A stretch of 64,000 bases of DNA from contig CM049322.1 of assembly GCA_026874595.1 (NCBI GenBank), positions 39,364,840 through 39,428,839 of the forward strand. Reading direction: 5' to 3'. Position numbers and translations under genes: made by a program. Every line of letters begins with the position of its first letter. The stretch's first letter is position 1. Below the pieces are notes generated by a model, which was not told the origin of the DNA, did not search any database, and was given only the letters and a program-made list of their open reading frames with translations. The DNA is from Sipunculus nudus. Lineage: Eukaryota; Annelida; Sipuncula; Golfingiida; Sipunculidae. This document shows, piece by piece, positions 59,511 through 64,000 of the stretch.

Positions 59511-60003
59511 GTAAGTGCATCATATACATGTACATATCACCCGTTCGAGCTTTGGGACAGGTCTTCTGTCAGGTTCGTGCGGGCCGGGTTTTCCATGGGC
59601 CGGGTACATTAGGAATAAGTGCATTATATACACAGACGTATCACTCGTCCTAGTTTTGAGACAGTGGGCGCGACTGCTTCCAGGTTCGTTCGGGCTTTGT
59701 TTTCCATGGGTCGGATACATTTAGAGTACGTGCATTATGCACACGGACATATCATTCTATACTTTTGAGACAGGTCAGTGCGACTTCGGGCAGGTTCGTT
59801 CAGGGCGTGTTTTGCATGGGAAGGGTACATTAAGAATAAGTGCCCTATATACACGGACCTTTCACTCGTTCTAGCTTTGGGACAGGTCTGCGCGACTTTT
59901 GCAAGGCTCGTATGGGCAATGTTTTGCATGGGAATGGCACTTTATGAGTACGTGCAGTATATACACGAGCATGTAATCCGTTCTATAGCCTTAGGGACAG
60001 GTG
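59511..60003. repeat. 111-bp minisatellite upstream of the lysozyme
   Basis: Four and a half units; TTCCATGGG or TTGCATGGG recurs at 59591, 59703, 59812 and 59924. Units share AGTGCATTATATACACGGAC, TTTTGAGACAGGTC and CAGGTTCGTTC. It starts about 380 bp before the lysozyme start codon. Confidence 0.85.
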
Positions 60004-60009
60004 TGGATC

Positions 60010-61235
60010 CACTGGTTTGTTTCTGATTGACTTCGCTTTGATTGAGACCTCGCAAAATTTCACTAACAATATCAGATGCTCAAGATTTAAGAAAATGTCC
60101 AAAGCGAACTCCACGTGAGGACGGACTTAAAGACAAAAAAAAAACAAAAAAAGAAAACCGGACATTTCTGAGTCAGGTCACAGAGGAGTCAAAGACTGCT
60201 ATTTTAATGATATTACATGTACATCTTCTCACTTGTGTGTCAGCACGAAAAAATTAATGCTTTGTTAATGACATTTTGTGCGCTTAATATTTGATATAAA
60301 TAAATTCACAATTTAATTGTTATACTCTGTGTAAAGGTATGTTGTATTGTGAGATCGCGAAAATGGGACCCTCGCAAAACAGCAACTAGACCTACTTGAA
60401 AATCGCGATAATTTTACGCCGCTTATATGAAACCAGCCGAAGTATACGCCACAGGTGCGTACTCAGTGAAACCCATGATTCTTCTTTGCGGTTTAATATC
60501 AATTAGGAGGTTGTATATCATAAACATAATCAAACACACGTGCTTTCCTGAATGAAAAAAAAATCGAAAGGTCACAGGGTCTTCTGAATATTCATCAAAG
60601 GCTACAAGGGCTTGCGGTCAGTGTTTAGACAAGCTATGATCCGTTGTATGCTATGTTCTCGAGTTGTAAAAAAAAGAAATCTTCGCAGTTTATTTTCTAT
60701 CGAACGTGTGCATATAGTCTGTTTCACCATCTACTTTGTAGGTAATTTTCTTAAAAGTTTACATTTTCAATAATTTCCTAGAAAACTACACATGAAAGTG
60801 ACAACCTAATATGGAAATGTAAGACTTTTACAATAAATCTCCAGTTATGTTTCAGCTTTTTTAGTCTCTTCACAATTATCTAGATGATATGATGCGCCCC
60901 TGCATGAATAGCCATCTTTGTTCCAACTGGTTATATTTTTAGAGTGTTTACATGATCATCAAATCAGCAGCTGTCAATTGAGGCTGTTTTTGCTTGTGAC
61001 CGATGACCTTGACCGCCTTAAGTGGGTCTGATATACTGTATAATGTAGATTGATTTATCATATTTTCAAATAATTCTGTTTCTTAAATAAGGTACAAGGT
61101 AGGTATTCATTTATCATTTCTTGTTGAAAATTAGGTCCTTAAATCCTCTACTCTACAATATAATTGTTCCCTTGAAATGCAACTAATAAAAATTTTCATA
61201 GAAAAAAAGGTGGTCATTAGGGGAAGAAATGGACT
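60010..61235. other. No gene recognised
   Basis: AT-rich, no exon or clear repeat. Confidence 0.4.
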
Positions 61236-61244
61236 TTAAGTTTT

Positions 61245-61510
61245 GAATAATGGCGATAGTATATAGTTAGGTCTCAAAGCCGGGGAGGCGATGAGTTTTT
61301 TCACGGTTACCCCCACAAGGGTTTCACTCACAAGGGCGCACTCATTGTGAGTGAAACACGGCCTTCCCATTGAACCTGCAGAGCGCTCACCCTGGGTCGG
61401 GGCCGACCGTGAATAAATCTGACCACCTTGACTAAGATTCGAATTCACGACCTCCCGGCTTTGAGTCCTGTACCCTGCTTCTGAGCCACAGAAGCTGGTT
61501 CTTGACCGGA
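61245..61510 (-). repeat. tRNA-derived SINE, minus strand
   Basis: On the minus strand: A-box-like TGTGGCTCAGAAGCAGG, B box GAATTCGAATC (61446-61436), then a body containing an inverted pair TTTCACTCACAATGAGTG / CTTGTGAGTGAAACCC. Confidence 0.65.
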
Positions 61511-61994
61511 ATGAACAGGCCAAGTTGCATTGCCATTACTGTGAACAACATGTGACTCTGGATCCCTTGGCCCTCACTTGTTATGATACCAAACTTGATC
61601 CCCCCTCACCCCCTCGTTTTATTCTCGCCATAACGAATATCACTGAATGATCACATTGATTATACATACATTTTCATCAATTTAGGAAACAGATGTGTCA
61701 AACACGTGCATCGGTTCCTGTATATATTTACAATGCCTTGTGATGGAGAAAAGCAGGAAAAATAGATCCACAGGTTTGGCAATATACTAGATCTTTCTGT
61801 TGGTTATATTTTGAATAGATGTGATCGATGAATGCTCCTCAATCTTCCATTTTTCCTAATTATTTTAATATACAGTTCCTTGGTAAAATATCTCGATTTT
61901 GGTGTTTACTATAAAAGCGTGCTGTGTATATGAATGACATTCTCAGACAGATCTTCCGTGTGGAGAATGCGGATTTCAAGAGCGCCACCTGGTG

Positions 61995-63217
61995 ACGGGT
62001 CTGTCGCGGAAAAACCGCAGAGAGATGGAGAATTCGCGGAGAGTTCGCGGAGAATTTGCGGTGATTTTAAATACAATAAAAATACTTTTAAAAACACGTT
62101 AAAATCACTTAAAATTACGAAAATATATTAATCTTTTTTCACTGTTAAATGACCGAAATAATAAAAATCTGTACATTCACGTAAAATTCAGCACTCAGAT
62201 GCAGGCTCTTCTCATGAGATTTTATTTGTGCCACGCCAGAGATAACGAATAGCATCAGAAGACAAATTGCGATTGCAAATGCAGTTGATTTTTGTTTCAA
62301 TCCAGAAATTAAATGAATTAAACATTTTAACCAGGGTTAATGCAACAACACTTAGTTTCTTGTTACAGTTCAGGCATTTTTACACCATTTCCTATATTAA
62401 ACGTTCTCCTAGCATACCTCAGCCTAATTATAATGCAACTGAAACCATTAGGATTGAATGTGAATGTGAATGTCAGTTAGGAGATGTATTCGAAGACATG
62501 ATTGGTTGTGATAAAAAATGAAAAAAAAAATGTTATAAGTCGTTTCATTTTAAATGTGCATATGACTTTAAAATAACTAAAACAATACATTAATGAAATG
62601 GTTTTGTGAAGATTGTACAAAAAGCTCTTGTACTATTATTGTATGTATGTGTACATTGTGGTATATATAGTTAATTTTTTTATATTATTACTATACTCTT
62701 TATTGTTATGTCCAGAAAAAAGTGTAGTGAATTTTGTACAGAATAAGAAAAAATTATAATTCTTTAACTGTGATCACAATATATATATTTATTATATTTT
62801 CTTTTATTTTTTTTTTCAATCCTATTGCCAAGTTGATTCATTAGCTTATAGGGACAATCTTTGTTTGAGTTGTAAAGTGCGTAAAGTCGAATGTTTTTGT
62901 TTCTAATTTAATTTATGCATGTAAATTAGGTCTATACACTATAATTGGTGATGGTGACTCAGACGAGTGTCAGATTTTGCATAACGCATTCACTCGGCGG
63001 TGAGTCTACATTGTTAAGCATAAAATACTTAATTATGTACATATTTTTTTATTATTTCGGTCATTTAACAGTGCGCAATTATGTTAAGAGTAATATAGTT
63101 TGGGATTAAAAGTGATTTAAAGTGTATTGAAAAGTATCATTGCACATAAAAACTCTCCGCAAATTCTCCGCGAATTCTCCATCTTTCCGCGGATTCTCCG
63201 CGTTTTAGACAGGCCGT
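61995..63217. mobile_element. 1.2-kb inverted-repeat element with CGCGGAGAATT ends
   Basis: Inverted ends of about 75 bp: left ACGGGTCTGTCGCGG..., right inverse ACGGCCTGTC...CGCGG. Each has GATGGAGAATTCGCGGAGA and more GCGGAGA words. Direct repeats TGGTG(AC) flank it at 61990 and 63218. AT-rich interior without transposase; a short frame at 62267-62521 has no motif. Confidence 0.8.
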
Positions 63218-63219
63218 TG

Positions 63220-64000
63220 GTGACAGCTAGAGGAGTGAGAAGGCTTGTTCAAGAGCTCACCGTTATAACAGGTAAATAATGTTATCAAAAACCTCCAAAA
63301 CCAGAGATTAAAATCAGTACAGTTATTGAAATAGTGACTGGTGTGACTAAGGGAAGACAGTTTGTAAACGTACAGATCCCGAATTGGTTTAGATGGACCA
63401 ACGTCGATCAAGAGCTCCCATGATATATAGCCATGTACGCAGTACGTTTTTTATAGCAACTGCACTTTTAGCCGCATGGGCTGTGTCAATAGGGCCGGGT
63501 TATTGACACATGTTTTTTTTATATAGGAATGGATCTCGGTGTACTTGGTAGGCAAAACACGATATATTTATATGCCCGGCTCACCTGAAACGTTACAGAC
63601 TATAGAACAAGGCTATGGATACAACTGACACAGAAGTGTTTAATTATTTCATGATAATAAAGAAACAATATAGCCGTGGTGCAGGACATTAACATATATC
63701 TATTTACAAAAGTGGTTTATGAAGACATAACATCAATTTTGAGAAGTGCTTTTTTAGTGCATCAATGTGCAACTTTTCCATTAATATCACCAACTGAAAA
63801 CGATTTGTTAAATTGTACCTCTCAATTTTTTAAAACTCTGAGGTTTTTCTTAAACTGAAAAAGCGAATGTTTTCTATTTTCGTATTGTATGATGGATATA
63901 CTATCCAGCTTGCAACATACACTATTTTTCCATTGAAATATTAGAATATACGAAATAATTTATCTATCCCATCGATTCTGTGAGGTGTAGAAAATATACC
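63220..64000. other. No gene recognised
   Basis: AT-rich window end; no exon seen. Confidence 0.4.

Noticed and set aside
61436-61500. tRNA gene on the minus strand
   Set aside because: Same reasoning: tRNA-like head of a SINE, no matched acceptor stem.
62267-62521. 84-codon frame inside the 1.2-kb inverted-repeat element
   Set aside because: Low-information sequence (CECECQ from GAATGT repeats) without transposase motifs.

Overview
The window looks like AT-rich, repeat-dense genomic DNA from an invertebrate animal, most likely a marine mollusc. The organism is inferred, not read. The clues are a secreted goose-type lysozyme gene with many cysteines, tRNA-derived SINEs, a non-LTR retrotransposon 3' end, many small inverted-repeat elements, arrays of AGGTCA half-sites in diverged tandem repeats, and very frequent (CT)n, (AT)n and poly-C/G tracts. 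Genes are sparse and split by long introns. I assembled three spliced genes from exons whose frames, splice signals and intron phases agree. I see no bacterial operon, CRISPR array, rRNA or full tRNA gene.

Layout. 1-19990: no convincing gene; tandem and dispersed repeats, tRNA-like SINE sequence, a LINE 3' end, and one doubtful claudin-like exon near 10.9 kb. 19991-33110 (+): claudin-like four-membrane-span gene A, three exons, 170 aa, with nuclear-receptor-half-site-rich repeats in both introns. 33111-38609: intergenic, with a T-rich minisatellite and a large inverted-repeat element. 38610-44853 (-): paralogous claudin-like gene B, three exons, 175 aa, convergent with A and with the same exon 2 and exon 3 lengths and intron phases. 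44854-54223: repeats, plus two fragments (51556-51597 and 49448-49515, minus strand) that look like exon 1 and exon 3 of a broken goose-type lysozyme copy. 54224-59129 (-): intact six-exon goose-type lysozyme-like gene, 212 aa. 59130-64000: a minisatellite just upstream of the lysozyme, a tRNA-derived SINE, and a 1.2 kb inverted-repeat element.

The most interesting signal is the intact lysozyme-like gene. The fold-defining segments, signal peptide, cysteines and splice sites are all kept. The residues at the three positions of the goose-type catalytic apparatus (Glu73, Asp86 and Asp97 in goose numbering) are Val91, Ser106 and Ser120. It therefore reads as a secreted pseudoenzyme, and a broken second copy lies about 2.6 kb downstream of its 3' end. 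The two claudin-like genes probably arose by inverted duplication. Nothing in the sequence links them functionally to the lysozyme.
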